A DNA stretch of 64,000 bases from the NCBI GenBank assembly GCA_938014215.1, contig CALLRW010000032.1:1-64000 (forward strand), in the 5' to 3' direction. Both the position numbers and the translations under genes were made by a program. This DNA is from an uncultured Alistipes sp. Its GTDB lineage: Bacteria > Bacteroidota > Bacteroidia > Bacteroidales > Rikenellaceae. Positions 35,701-42,713 of the stretch are shown here, one piece after another; position 1 is the stretch's first letter; each line of letters begins with the position of its first letter. Below the pieces are notes generated by a model, which saw only the letters and a list, made by a program, of their open reading frames with translations, was not told the DNA's origin and ran no database searches.

Positions 35701-35931
35701 ACCTCGTTCACGACGGTGCTGGGCATGGTGCCGCTGGCCATCGGCACGGGAGCCGGTTCGGAAACCTGGCAGCCGATGGGCATTGCGGTGATCGGCGGTC
35801 TGACCTTCTCGACGATCCTGACGCTCTTCGTCGTGCCGGTGCTCTACTCGATACTGGTCGACCGTTCGCAGCGCCGCGAGCGGGAGCGTCTGGCACGACT
35901 GGCCGCGGCGCATCAGGCCGGCAGCCACTGA
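32791..35931 (+). CDS. RND family efflux permease (AcrB/HAE1-like)
   Basis: The inner-membrane proton-driven pump, 1046 residues, full length. The anchor helix begins after MKIYESAVRKPISTVLLFVGV. The porter domain holds NLAVDQYPEIEIPQISV, and transmembrane helix 4 contains the proton-relay Asp pair GMVVDDAIVVLENI. The second half repeats the plan (MLVGIVTKNGIVMVDYMNLL, GLTFSTILTLFVVPVLYS). It expels drugs, bile acids or other amphiphiles with the adaptor and TolC encoded upstream. The PG0541-type gene follows after 21 bp. Confidence 0.95.
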   Translation: MKIYESAVRKPISTVLLFVGVMVFGLFSLKNLAVDQYPEIEIPQISVITFYPGANASEIETNITRVLEDNLNTVSNLKKLTSKSQDNVSMITVEFEYGSDLNEGANEIRDVVSRVQSLLPDGIEYPTIFKFSTSMIPVMMLAVTAEESYPALNKILDDKLVNVLNRVDGVGAVSVIGAPEREVQVNVDPTKLEAYNLTVEQLGQIIAAENVNVPSGTIDIGNNTFNIKSDREFKLSDELRQIVVSNAGGRTVRLSDVAQIRDTLEKATMDERVNGQRGVRVMFQKQSGANTVSIVREIQRRLPEIQRSLPKDVHMELIYEGSKEITDAIGSLSETVLYAFLFVVLVVMAFLGRWRATLIICMTIPVSLICSFIYLFATGSTLNIISLSSLSIAIGMVVDDAIVVLENITTHIERGSSPKEAAIYATNEVWLSVIATTLVVVAVFLPLTMIPGMAGILFRELGWIVTIVVCVSTTAAISLTPMMSAYMLKLDGGVHTYRGLGIVYKPIDRALTWLDGAYARALERVVRHRRVTLVAMMSLFVLSLGLLTQVPTEFFPPSDNNRIAATVELEQNIAVGYTARIARQIDSIIYAKYPEIVLVSASSGASSSDDAYAAMQTTGSHIINYNLRLTDVEGRERSIYTISDLLRQDLDRIPEVRQYTVTPGGTMGNMSGSATVNIKVFGYDMATTNAIANDLRERMRQLSGVRDVKLSRDDLRPEFNVVFDRERLSYYGMNSATAAQAVRNRIDGLVASKYREDGDEYDIVVRYAEPFRTRVEDVENITLYNAQGRPVKLKDVGRVVEEYAAPEIERENRQRVISVESTLGAGVALGDVLKEVDRLLADYPTPDGVDLEVGGTVEDQGDAFSDLLTLFVLIVVLVYIVMATQFESLKFPFIIMFTIPFAFTGVFLALWLTSTPLSLIALIGAIMLVGIVTKNGIVMVDYMNLLIERGSGVYEAVIAGGKSRLRPVLMTSFTTVLGMVPLAIGTGAGSETWQPMGIAVIGGLTFSTILTLFVVPVLYSILVDRSQRRERERLARLAAAHQAGSH

Positions 35932-35952
35932 CGAACGTAACACGAAACGCAT

Positions 35953-36246
35953 ATGAAAGCCGTATTTTTATCCTACAACCAGGCCCTGACGGACCGGGTC
36001 CAGGCGATTCTCGACGAACAGGGGATCCGGGGCTTCACGAAGTGGGCCCTGACCCAGGGTCGGGGGTCGTTCGACGGCGAACCCCACTACGGGACGCATG
36101 CCTGGCCGTCGATGAACGCCTCGATCCTGGCCATCGTGGAGGACTCCCAGCTCGAGCCGCTGATGGATGCCTTCCGCGCGCTGGATGCCGCGACGAAGAT
36201 GCAGGGCTCACGGGCCTTCTACTGGACCATCGAGGGGGGCTTCTGA
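35953..36246 (+). CDS. PG0541-type transporter-associated protein
   Basis: A 97-residue cytosolic protein found at the end of RND operons in Bacteroidota and resembling PII-like/ferredoxin-fold regulators: MKAVFLSYNQALTDRVQAILDEQGIRGFTKW, then GSFDGEPHYGTHAWPSMNASILAIV. The neighbourhood, 21 bp after the pump, suggests a regulator or accessory of the efflux system. The molecular role is unknown; the PII-like fold is inferred from the pattern of strands and helices. Confidence 0.78.
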   Translation: MKAVFLSYNQALTDRVQAILDEQGIRGFTKWALTQGRGSFDGEPHYGTHAWPSMNASILAIVEDSQLEPLMDAFRALDAATKMQGSRAFYWTIEGGF

Positions 36247-36436
36247 CCGGCTTATGCCGGGTCGGGCTTCCGGCAGCGAGGATGATCGGAATCCTGTCTG
36301 CGGCATGAATAGGCCCAGGCAGCCGGTCATGGCGATTTCTCGGCAGCAGACCCCCGATGACCCATGACCAAGCCCTCGGGAGCGGTGTGACTGAACCCTT
36401 GGCTGCGGCATAAACAGCCCTCGGGCAGCGGGCGAG
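36247..36436 (+). repeat. Decayed repeat array 7 after the efflux operon
   Basis: Words such as TGCGGCAT(G/A)AA, AGCCCTCGGGCAGCGGG and CCAGGCAGCCGG recur at irregular 27-55-bp steps up to the terminator at 36438. The repeats are too degenerate to fix one unit, but the composition matches the other arrays. Confidence 0.5.
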
Positions 36437-36437
36437 A

Positions 36438-36474
36438 AAAAGCCCCCGCACGACTATCCGTGCGGGGGCTTTTG
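36438..36474 (+). terminator. Terminator of the efflux operon
   Basis: AAAAAGCCCCCGCACG and CGTGCGGGGGCTTTT form a perfect stem with T/A runs on both sides, so it can work in both directions; the minus-strand GH97 gene ends 120 bp further right. Confidence 0.88.
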
Positions 36475-36502
36475 GTTGGATGCGGCGGGGCTTCACGCCT
36501 CG

Positions 36503-36617
36503 CCCGAATCTTGGAGACTGCACCCCTTTCAAATCTTCGGGGCTGCTTTCCCTCCCGAATCTTCGGAGCAGTTCTCCTCCCGAATCTTCGGAGCTATCTC
36601 CCCTGAACCTTCAGCGT
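36503..36617 (-). repeat. Tandem array 8: about 25-bp unit that includes the GH97 stop
   Basis: On the minus strand the GH97 gene ends AAGGTTCAGGGGAGATAGCT then CCG. Units of 25-26 bp follow at once, starting AAGATTCGGGAGG..., three full copies and a fourth partial, each ending CTCCG or CCCCG. The first unit is therefore the gene's last codons and stop. By hand count the unit is about 64 percent purine on the sense strand. Confidence 0.85.
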
Positions 36618-38582
36618 GAATCCGCCGCCCGGGGCCAGATGCACGGCAAAGGGGCGGGAGGGGTCGAGCCGGATCTCCTCATGCCGGTAATCCGAGGCCT
36701 TGCGGTCGGCATTCACCCCGTCGCGGAAGAGTTCAGCCGTCGCGGCGGAGCCCACGAACGAGAGGTCGAGCTGCAGGTCGCGCGGCGTCCAGTCGGTGAT
36801 GCCGCCGATGTACCATGTCGTGCCCTTGCGGCGGGCCGTAACGATGTACTCGCCGAGCTCGCCGGCGAGGATCCGCGTCTCGTCCCACACGGTCGGAATC
36901 CCGGCGATGAACGACGTGCACTCCTCTTCGCGTTCGTAGTTCGTCGGCGAGTCGCAGAGCATGTTCAGCGGCGAGTCCAGCACGACATAGAGGGCCAGCT
37001 GGTGGCAGCGGGTACCCTGGCTCATCGGCTCCGAATAGTTTGAGTAGGCATTCTCGCGCGTGGCATTGAGCATGGCTCCCTGCGTGTAGTCCATCGGACC
37101 GGCGACCTGACGGATGAAGGGGATTGTCACGTCGTACTCCATCTGGTCGCTCTTCGCGGCGTTCCATTTCATCTGTTCGAGGCCGTAGACCCCTTCGAAA
37201 TTCAGCACGTTGGGCCACGTGCGGTTCATTCCGGCGGGTTTGTGCGTGCCGTGCAGATCGAGCAGCAGGTGGTAGCGTGCGGCGGTCTCGGCGGCACGGT
37301 GGTTGAAGGCGGTCATCGACTGGTCGTCGCGGTCCATGAAGTCGACCTTGAAGCCCTTGACACCCATCTCGGCGTAGTGGCGGCAGACGCGTTCCATGTC
37401 GCGGTTGAAGGCGTGGTAACCGGCCCAGAGGATGATCCCGACCCCTTTCCGGTCGGCGTATTCGACCAGTTCCGGGAGGTTGATCTCCGGCACGACCTCG
37501 AAGAGATCGGCCTTGAGGTTGACGGCCCACCCCTCGTCGAGGATGACGTATTCGATGCCGTGTGCGGCGGCGAAATCGATGTAGTAGCGGTAGGTCTGGT
37601 TGTTGACACCCGTGCGGAAATCGACGCCGGCCAGATTCCAGTCGTTCCACCACTCCCAGGCAACCTTTCCGGGGCGGATCCACGACCGGTCGTTGATCTT
37701 CGAGGGGGCGGCCAGCAGGTAGCTCATCGACGAGGCGGCCAGCTGCGTGTCGCTCCCGACGACGGCCATGCGCCACGGGAAGCTGCGCGGCGCGTCGACT
37801 TGGGCGATGTACGCCTCGCGCTCGCGGACGAGCATCTGGAGGCGGTTGTGGCCGCCCTGCTCCTCGCGGGCCGGACAGGGAGCGAAGTATCCGCTCAGCG
37901 TCTGCCCGCCGTCGGCATTGCGGAGGTAGAGGCCCGGGTAGTCGCACAGGTCGCTTTCCGAGAGGCAGAGCTTGACCCCTTCGCCCGCATCCACCACGAG
38001 GGGCAGGAAGGCCAGCCGTCCGGGATTCATCTCCGAGAGCGGGGCGGTGGTGTAGGTATTCTCGAATGAGTTGTGGAGCTGCGACTCGAGATCGCCCTCA
38101 CGACCCGTTGCCACGTAGGGGACCGTCGTCTGGAAATCGTCCGGGAAACGGTATTCGACGCGCTCCGAGACGATGTGGAAGGGTCGTTTCGAACGGTTGA
38201 CGAAGCGGTAGGCCACGCCGTCGTCATAGGCGCGGAATTCGACCTCCCAGTCGCCCTTCATGCGGAGCGTCAGGGCGTTGTAGCATTCGTCGATCGAGTC
38301 GGCACGGTAGAACGGCGAGGCGATCCGGCGGTCGACACTCGTGCGCCGGGTGCGGATGACGCGCGGGTGGGCGCCCCACGTCGAGCCGTTGTCCAGTTCG
38401 AGGGCGAGCGGCGAGGCCTCGAGCAGGGTGCGGCCTTCGAGGCGGATGTCGTAGGTGAGTTCTTCGCCTGCGGCGACGGTGGTCTGCAGCCGGCCGTCGG
38501 GCGAGGAGAGGGTGTAGCTCTTCTGAGCCGATGCCGCGGCGGCGAACAGCAGGGCCGCGGCGAGGAGAAAGGGTCTCTTCAT
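36594..38582 (-). CDS. Glycoside hydrolase family 97 (retaining type)
   Basis: A secreted or periplasmic alpha-glycosidase of 662 residues: signal peptide (MKRPFLLAAALLFAAAASA), N-terminal beta-super-sandwich, (beta/alpha)8 barrel and C-terminal beta domain. The barrel strand GFKVDFMDRDDQ carries an Asp where the retaining GH97 alpha-galactosidase branch has its nucleophile, while the inverting SusB branch uses a Glu elsewhere. Calcium-ligand Glu residues are expected in the barrel (EWWNDWN, LDEGWAV). The substrate is probably alpha-galactoside or alpha-glucoside. No SusC/D pair or other glycosidase adjoins it, so it is an orphan. Its last codons seed array 8. Confidence 0.92.
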   Translation of the reverse strand: MKRPFLLAAALLFAAAASAQKSYTLSSPDGRLQTTVAAGEELTYDIRLEGRTLLEASPLALELDNGSTWGAHPRVIRTRRTSVDRRIASPFYRADSIDECYNALTLRMKGDWEVEFRAYDDGVAYRFVNRSKRPFHIVSERVEYRFPDDFQTTVPYVATGREGDLESQLHNSFENTYTTAPLSEMNPGRLAFLPLVVDAGEGVKLCLSESDLCDYPGLYLRNADGGQTLSGYFAPCPAREEQGGHNRLQMLVREREAYIAQVDAPRSFPWRMAVVGSDTQLAASSMSYLLAAPSKINDRSWIRPGKVAWEWWNDWNLAGVDFRTGVNNQTYRYYIDFAAAHGIEYVILDEGWAVNLKADLFEVVPEINLPELVEYADRKGVGIILWAGYHAFNRDMERVCRHYAEMGVKGFKVDFMDRDDQSMTAFNHRAAETAARYHLLLDLHGTHKPAGMNRTWPNVLNFEGVYGLEQMKWNAAKSDQMEYDVTIPFIRQVAGPMDYTQGAMLNATRENAYSNYSEPMSQGTRCHQLALYVVLDSPLNMLCDSPTNYEREEECTSFIAGIPTVWDETRILAGELGEYIVTARRKGTTWYIGGITDWTPRDLQLDLSFVGSAATAELFRDGVNADRKASDYRHEEIRLDPSRPFAVHLAPGGGFTLKVQGR

Positions 38583-38698
38583 GCGTTCAGGTTGGGATTA
38601 GGAGTTTTGAGTTTGTAAAAATAATAAAAAAACGACGTTTCTGCAAGCCGGCGCAGGGATATTTTGGTTGGTGAGGGTGCTGCAGGCGCTCGGCGGTG

Positions 38699-38870
38699 CT
38701 GCAGACCGCGTCCCGTCGCACGCCTCGCTGTACTGCGGACCGTGTCCCGTCGTGCGGCCTCGTTGTACTGCAGACCGTGTCCCGTCGCACGCCTCGCTGT
38801 ATTGCAGACCGAGCCCCGTCATCCAGCCCGCGGCGCTGCAGACCGTGCACCTGCGTACGGCCCGCTGCGG
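38699..38870. repeat. Tandem array 9: 34-35-bp unit between divergent genes
   Basis: Five units begin at 38699, 38733, 38768, 38802 and 38836 with CTGCAGACC or close variants (CTGCAGACCGTGTCCCGTCG core). It lies between the starts of the GH97 and MBL genes, so it is not at a gene 3' end. Frames through it are open on both strands but encode only Arg/Cys/Pro-rich nonsense. Confidence 0.85.
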
Positions 38871-38943
38871 ATGATCGCTCCGTTCCGGAGACCTCACTGC
38901 TGTTTTGGCGGGCGAAAGATGCGGCGGTTTGCCCGAAAATATG

Positions 38944-38951
38944 TACCTTTG
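38944..38951 (+). promoter_or_regulatory. -7 box almost touching the MBL gene start
   Basis: TACCTTTG matches TAnnTTTG and ends 5 bp before the ATG at 38957, so transcription would begin at or within a base or two of the start codon: a predicted leaderless mRNA. No -33 element at 19-21 bp is clear. Confidence 0.55.
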
Positions 38952-38956
38952 CCGTC

Positions 38957-39745
38957 ATGAAACTCACCTTTTTGGGAACCGGAACCTCACAGGGGGTTCC
39001 TGTCATCGGCTGCCGCTGCCGGGTCTGCACCTCGCCCGACCGTCGGGACCATCGTCTGCGGACCTCGGCCATGGTCGAGACCCGATCGGGGGTGCGACTG
39101 GTCATTGATGCCGGACCCGACTTCCGCTACCAGATGCTCCGCACCGGGGTGCGTCACCTCGACGGCATCCTGCTCACCCACGAACACAAGGACCATATCG
39201 GCGGACTGGACGACGTGCGGGCCTTCAACTTCGTCGACTACCCGCCGACGATCCACAAGGTCGACATCTACGCCTCGCCGCGGACGCTGGCCTGCGTGCG
39301 CAAGGATTTCGACTACGCCTTCGCGCAGGACAAATACCGCGGCGTGCCGGAGATCGAACTCCACGAGATCGACCTTTCACGCCCCTTCACGGTCCACGGC
39401 GTGGAGATCGTCCCCGTCTCGGGCCACCACTCCGAACGCTTTACCGTGACGGGCTACCGGATCGGACCGCTGGCCTACCTGACCGACTTCAAGACGATCG
39501 AGGATTCCGAGGTGGAGAAGCTCCGCGGGGTGGATACGCTGGTGGTCAACGCGCTGCGCTTCAAGGAGCACTATTCGCACTTCAACGTGGCGGAAGCGCT
39601 GGAGCTGATCCGGCGGGTGGCTCCGCGGCAGGCGTGGCTGACGCACATGTCGCACGACATCGGGCTGCATGCCCAGACCGAGCCGACGCTGCCCGAGGGG
39701 GTGCGGATGGCTTACGATACTTTGGAAATAGAAATTGAAGAGTAG
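38957..39745 (+). CDS. MBL-fold metallo-hydrolase (phosphodiesterase-like)
   Basis: A cytosolic metallo-beta-lactamase-fold enzyme of 262 residues, of the PhnP-like branch that hydrolyses cyclic or nucleotide phosphodiesters. The metal motif HEHKDHIGG (about residue 74), an N-terminal Cys pair (GCRCRVC) as in PhnP, SGHHSERF and the Asp of YLTDFKT are visible. ATG at 38957 is right because MKLTFLGTGTSQGVP is the family start. The SDR gene follows after 3 bp. The exact substrate is unknown. Confidence 0.86.
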   Translation: MKLTFLGTGTSQGVPVIGCRCRVCTSPDRRDHRLRTSAMVETRSGVRLVIDAGPDFRYQMLRTGVRHLDGILLTHEHKDHIGGLDDVRAFNFVDYPPTIHKVDIYASPRTLACVRKDFDYAFAQDKYRGVPEIELHEIDLSRPFTVHGVEIVPVSGHHSERFTVTGYRIGPLAYLTDFKTIEDSEVEKLRGVDTLVVNALRFKEHYSHFNVAEALELIRRVAPRQAWLTHMSHDIGLHAQTEPTLPEGVRMAYDTLEIEIEE

Positions 39746-39748
39746 AAG

Positions 39749-40564
39749 ATGAAAAGTTTGAAAGATCGCGTGATAGTCATCACGGGCGCCTCGTCGGGCA
39801 TCGGCGAAGCGATGGCAAAGGTATATGCGGCTCAGGGGGCCCGGGTGGTGCTCGGGGCGCGGAGTGTGGAGAAACTCCGGCAGCTGGCCGACGGGATCCG
39901 TGCCCGGGGAGGTCAGGCGGCCTTCTGCGGGGTCGACGTCACGAAACCCGAGGAGTGCCGGGAGCTGATCGAGACGGCCGTGCGCACGTTCGGACGCCTC
40001 GACGTGCTGATCTGCAATGCGGGCATCTCGATGCGGGCGCTGTTCGACGACGTCGATCTGGAGGTGCTCCACCGGCTGATGGATGTCAACTTCTGGGGGA
40101 CGGTCAACTGCTGCAAATATGCGTTGCCCTATCTGCAGCAGTCGCACGGTTCGATTGTCGGCATCTCGTCGGTGGCGGGGCTTCACGGACTGCCGGGCCG
40201 GACGGGCTATTCGGCCTCGAAATACGCCATGACGGGATTCCTGGAGACGCTGCGCATCGAGAACCTGAAGAAGGGTCTTCACGTGATGATCGCCTGCCCG
40301 GGCTTCACGGCTTCGAACGTACGGTTCTCGGCGCTGACGGCCCACGGGGCACAGCAGGGCGAGACGCCGCGTGACGAGTCGAAGATGATGACGGCCGAGG
40401 AGGTTGCACGGATTGTCGGACGCGGGATCCTGCGGCGCAAGCGCCTGTGCCTGATGGAGATCGAGGGCCGTGCAACCCATTTTGTGAAGAAGTTCGCTCC
40501 GGCGTTCCTCGACCGGATGTTCTATCTGGTGATGTCGCGCGAACCCGATTCGCCGCTCAAGTAA
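39749..40564 (+). CDS. Short-chain dehydrogenase/reductase
   Basis: A 271-residue NAD(P)-dependent oxidoreductase. The cofactor site is TGASSGIGEAMAK (about 12-24), with the NAG motif (CNAGISM) and catalytic Ser and YSASKYA. A C-terminal extension contains RRKRLCLMEIEGRATHFVKKF, resembling DHRS7/YqjQ-like SDRs. The substrate is unknown. It lies 3 bp after the MBL gene, in one transcript, and is closed by a bidirectional terminator shared with prs. Confidence 0.88.
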   Translation: MKSLKDRVIVITGASSGIGEAMAKVYAAQGARVVLGARSVEKLRQLADGIRARGGQAAFCGVDVTKPEECRELIETAVRTFGRLDVLICNAGISMRALFDDVDLEVLHRLMDVNFWGTVNCCKYALPYLQQSHGSIVGISSVAGLHGLPGRTGYSASKYAMTGFLETLRIENLKKGLHVMIACPGFTASNVRFSALTAHGAQQGETPRDESKMMTAEEVARIVGRGILRRKRLCLMEIEGRATHFVKKFAPAFLDRMFYLVMSREPDSPLK

Positions 40565-40580
40565 CCGCCGGTATTGTGGT

Positions 40581-40619
40581 AAAAAAGAGGCCTTCCCGCA
40601 TCGGGAAGGCCTCTTTTTT
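40581..40619. terminator. Bidirectional terminator between SDR gene and prs
   Basis: AAAAAAGAGGCCTTCCCG and its complement CGGGAAGGCCTCTTTTTT form a perfect 18-bp stem with A/T runs on both sides, serving the convergent SDR and prs genes. Confidence 0.92.
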
Positions 40620-40633
40620 GGGGGAAATATCTT

Positions 40634-41575
40634 CTACTTGAAGAAGATCGAGGAGATCTCCTTGTAATTGTGGACGCGCTCGATGACGTCGGCGAAGATG
40701 TCGGCGACCGAGAGCACCGTGAACTTGTGCAGATCCTTGTCGGGGTTCAGCGGAATGGTATCCGTCACGATTACCTCCTGCAGGGCGCTGTCGTTGATGC
40801 GCTCGTAGGCCGGACCCGACAGCACGGGGTGGGTGATGGCGGCCCGGACGCTCTTCGCACCGCGCGACATGAGCATGTCGGCAGCCATGCAGATCGTGCC
40901 GGCCGTATCGATCATGTCGTCGACGATCAGGATGTTGCGGCCCTCGACGTCACCGATGGCCGTCATCTTGCCCACGACGTTCGCCTTGGCGCGCTCCTTG
41001 TGGGAGATGATGATCGGCGTACCGAGGTGTTTGGCATAGGTGTTGGCGCGTTTGGCACCGCCCATGTCGGGGGCAGCGATCGAGAGGTCCTCGATGTTGA
41101 GGCTCTTGATGTAGGGGACGAAGATGCCGCTGGCGTAGAGGGCATCGACCGGAACGTCGAAGAAACCCTGAATCTGGTCAGCGTGGAGGTCCATCGTCAT
41201 GACGCGGTCTACACCTGCGGCCATCAGCAGATTGGCAACCAGTTTGGCTCCGATCGGCACACGGGGACGGTCCTTGCGGTCCTGACGGGCCCAGCCGAAG
41301 TAGGGCATCACGGCAACGACCTTGTAAGCCGAGGCGCGGCGGGCGGCATCGATCATCATGAGCAGCTCCATGAGGTTGTCCGAGGGCGGGAACGTCGACT
41401 GGATGATGAATACCGTGCAGCCACGGATCGATTCGTTGTAGCAGGGCTGGAATTCGCCGTCGCTGAAGCGCAGCACTTCGACCTGACCGAGGGTCGTGCC
41501 GAAGCTTGCGGCGATCTTTTTGGCGAGGTATTCCGAACCGCGGCCGGAAAAGATTTTGATTTTGTGGATTGCCAT
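40634..41575 (-). CDS. prs: Ribose-phosphate pyrophosphokinase
   Basis: Cytosolic PRPP synthetase of 313 residues (family about 310-315). It makes PRPP from ribose 5-phosphate and ATP for nucleotide, His and Trp synthesis. Motifs seen are the N-terminal SGRGSEYLAKKIA, FSDGEFQ, the ATP loop PYFGWARQDRKDRPR, the signature DLHADQIQGFFDVPVD, and the PRPP loop LIVDDMIDTAGT. A TATCTTTG -7 box lies 24 bp upstream. Confidence 0.97.
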   Translation of the reverse strand: MAIHKIKIFSGRGSEYLAKKIAASFGTTLGQVEVLRFSDGEFQPCYNESIRGCTVFIIQSTFPPSDNLMELLMMIDAARRASAYKVVAVMPYFGWARQDRKDRPRVPIGAKLVANLLMAAGVDRVMTMDLHADQIQGFFDVPVDALYASGIFVPYIKSLNIEDLSIAAPDMGGAKRANTYAKHLGTPIIISHKERAKANVVGKMTAIGDVEGRNILIVDDMIDTAGTICMAADMLMSRGAKSVRAAITHPVLSGPAYERINDSALQEVIVTDTIPLNPDKDLHKFTVLSVADIFADVIERVHNYKEISSIFFK

Positions 41576-41598
41576 AGGTTACGAGGATTTTGACTTTG

Positions 41599-41606
41599 CA
41601 AAGATA
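41599..41606 (-). promoter_or_regulatory. -7 box for prs
   Basis: TATCTTTG on the minus strand, 23 bp before the prs ATG. Confidence 0.68.
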
Positions 41607-41619
41607 GGATAATAGGACG

Positions 41620-41650
41620 AAAAAATGCGCCCCGCGGGGCGCTTATTTTT
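41620..41650 (-). terminator. Terminator after engB
   Basis: The 16-bp palindrome GCGCCCCGCGGGGCGC (41627-41642), followed on the minus strand by ATTTTTTCG. Confidence 0.85.
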
Positions 41651-41659
41651 CAACAAAGG

Positions 41660-42253
41660 TTAAATTTTCAGACAGGAGTCGATGAAATCGAGGATTTCGT
41701 CGCGGCCCAGGGCGCTTTGCGACGAGCTGACGAGCATCGGCGGCAGCTCTTCCCACTGTTCGGCGAGCGTCGCCCGGTAACGTTCGATGCTCTTTTCGCG
41801 CTGGGCCTTGGAGAGTTTGTCGGCCTTGGTGAAGATGATGCCGAAGGGGATGCCGTTCTGGCCGAGCATCTCGATGAATCGCAGGTCGATGCGTTGGGGG
41901 TCGAGGCGGATGTCGACCAGTACGAAGAGGTAGTGCAGCCGTTCGCAGCGCAGGACGTAGTCGGTGATGAGCTTCGAGAATTCGCCGCGCTGGACCTTCG
42001 ACGTGCGGGCATAGCCGTATCCGGGCAGGTCGACCAGATACCAGGCGTCGTTGATCCGGAAGTGGTTGATCAGCCGAGTCTTGCCCGGCGTACCGGAGAC
42101 TTTGGCCAGCCCCTGACGGCCGGTCAGGAGGTTGATCAGCGACGACTTTCCGACGTTGCTCCGCCCGATGAAGGCGATGTCGCGGAGGTCATCCTTCGGC
42201 ACCTGCGAGATCCGCTCCGACGAGCATTTGAATTCGGCCTTTGAGATTTGCAT
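41660..42253 (-). CDS. engB: Ribosome biogenesis GTPase YihA/YsxC (EngB)
   Basis: A small essential GTPase of 197 residues that assists 50S subunit assembly. The P-loop is GRSNVGKSS (about 31-39), G3 is DLPGYGYA, G4 is TKAD and G5 is SSSQ. The length is normal for the family. A TATCTTTG -7 box lies 16 bp before the ATG. Confidence 0.96.
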   Translation of the reverse strand: MQISKAEFKCSSERISQVPKDDLRDIAFIGRSNVGKSSLINLLTGRQGLAKVSGTPGKTRLINHFRINDAWYLVDLPGYGYARTSKVQRGEFSKLITDYVLRCERLHYLFVLVDIRLDPQRIDLRFIEMLGQNGIPFGIIFTKADKLSKAQREKSIERYRATLAEQWEELPPMLVSSSQSALGRDEILDFIDSCLKI

Positions 42254-42269
42254 CGGTCTGTTTTTTCGG

Positions 42270-42277
42270 CAAAGATA
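42270..42277 (-). promoter_or_regulatory. -7 box for engB
   Basis: TATCTTTG on the minus strand, 16 bp before the engB ATG. Confidence 0.68.
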
Positions 42278-42486
42278 GTGTTTGTTGCGGGGATCACCAA
42301 ATTTCGGGCCGTTCGAGAGAGTGCAGCCGCGGAAGGGTGGCCGGATTCTGGAAGAAAATGGCGCATCCTTGGATGAAAATACATGGTTTCGAGGGGGGAG
42401 GAACGCAACGTAGGGCGTAAAGACTCAGTCTCGGGAGGGGAGAGGATGCTGCCTTGGACGGGGAGGATGGAATCTGTTCGGGAAAC
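42278..42486. other. Gap between engB promoter and array 10
   Basis: G-rich sequence with no supportable gene; short purine runs (GGAGGGGAGAGGATG, GGGGAGGATGG) suggest a decayed extension of the repeat array to its right. Confidence 0.45.
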
Positions 42487-42664
42487 TCTGTCGTCTTCCC
42501 CGAAAAGAGCCGGCCTCCTTCCCGAAAAGAACACCTCCTCCCTCTAAAAGAGTCAGTCCTTTCCTAATAAAAATAAAGTTGATCTGCTCTCCCTCCCTCG
42601 AAAAGAGTCAGCCCTTTCCGAACAAAATTGATCTGCCCCCCCCCTGAAAAGAGTCGGACCCGCC
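42487..42664 (-). repeat. Tandem array 10: GAAAAGAGTC-anchored units after speA
   Basis: On the plus strand five units begin (C/T)GAAAAGAGTC or close variants (about 42497, 42517, 42545, 42599 and 42647). Two of them share AGTC, CCTTTCC and TTGATCTGC and are about 50-55 bp long. On the speA sense strand the array is about 67 percent purine by hand count. It follows the speA terminator hairpin. Confidence 0.75.
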
Positions 42665-42688
42665 ATCCGGGAGAGGAGGGTGGGTCCG
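42655..42688 (-). terminator. Terminator after speA
   Basis: CGGACCCGCC and GGGTGGGTCCG pair around a 13-nt loop, followed on the minus strand by ACTCTTTTC. The stem overlaps the first unit of array 10. Confidence 0.65.
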
Positions 42689-42713
42689 AAGCGTAGCGAC
42701 GGCTGGTGCCGGA

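Noticed and set aside
32311..35952. A 1213-codon antisense frame opposite the RND pump gene
   Set aside because: Same composition effect; the plus strand encodes an intact AcrB-type protein with all motifs.
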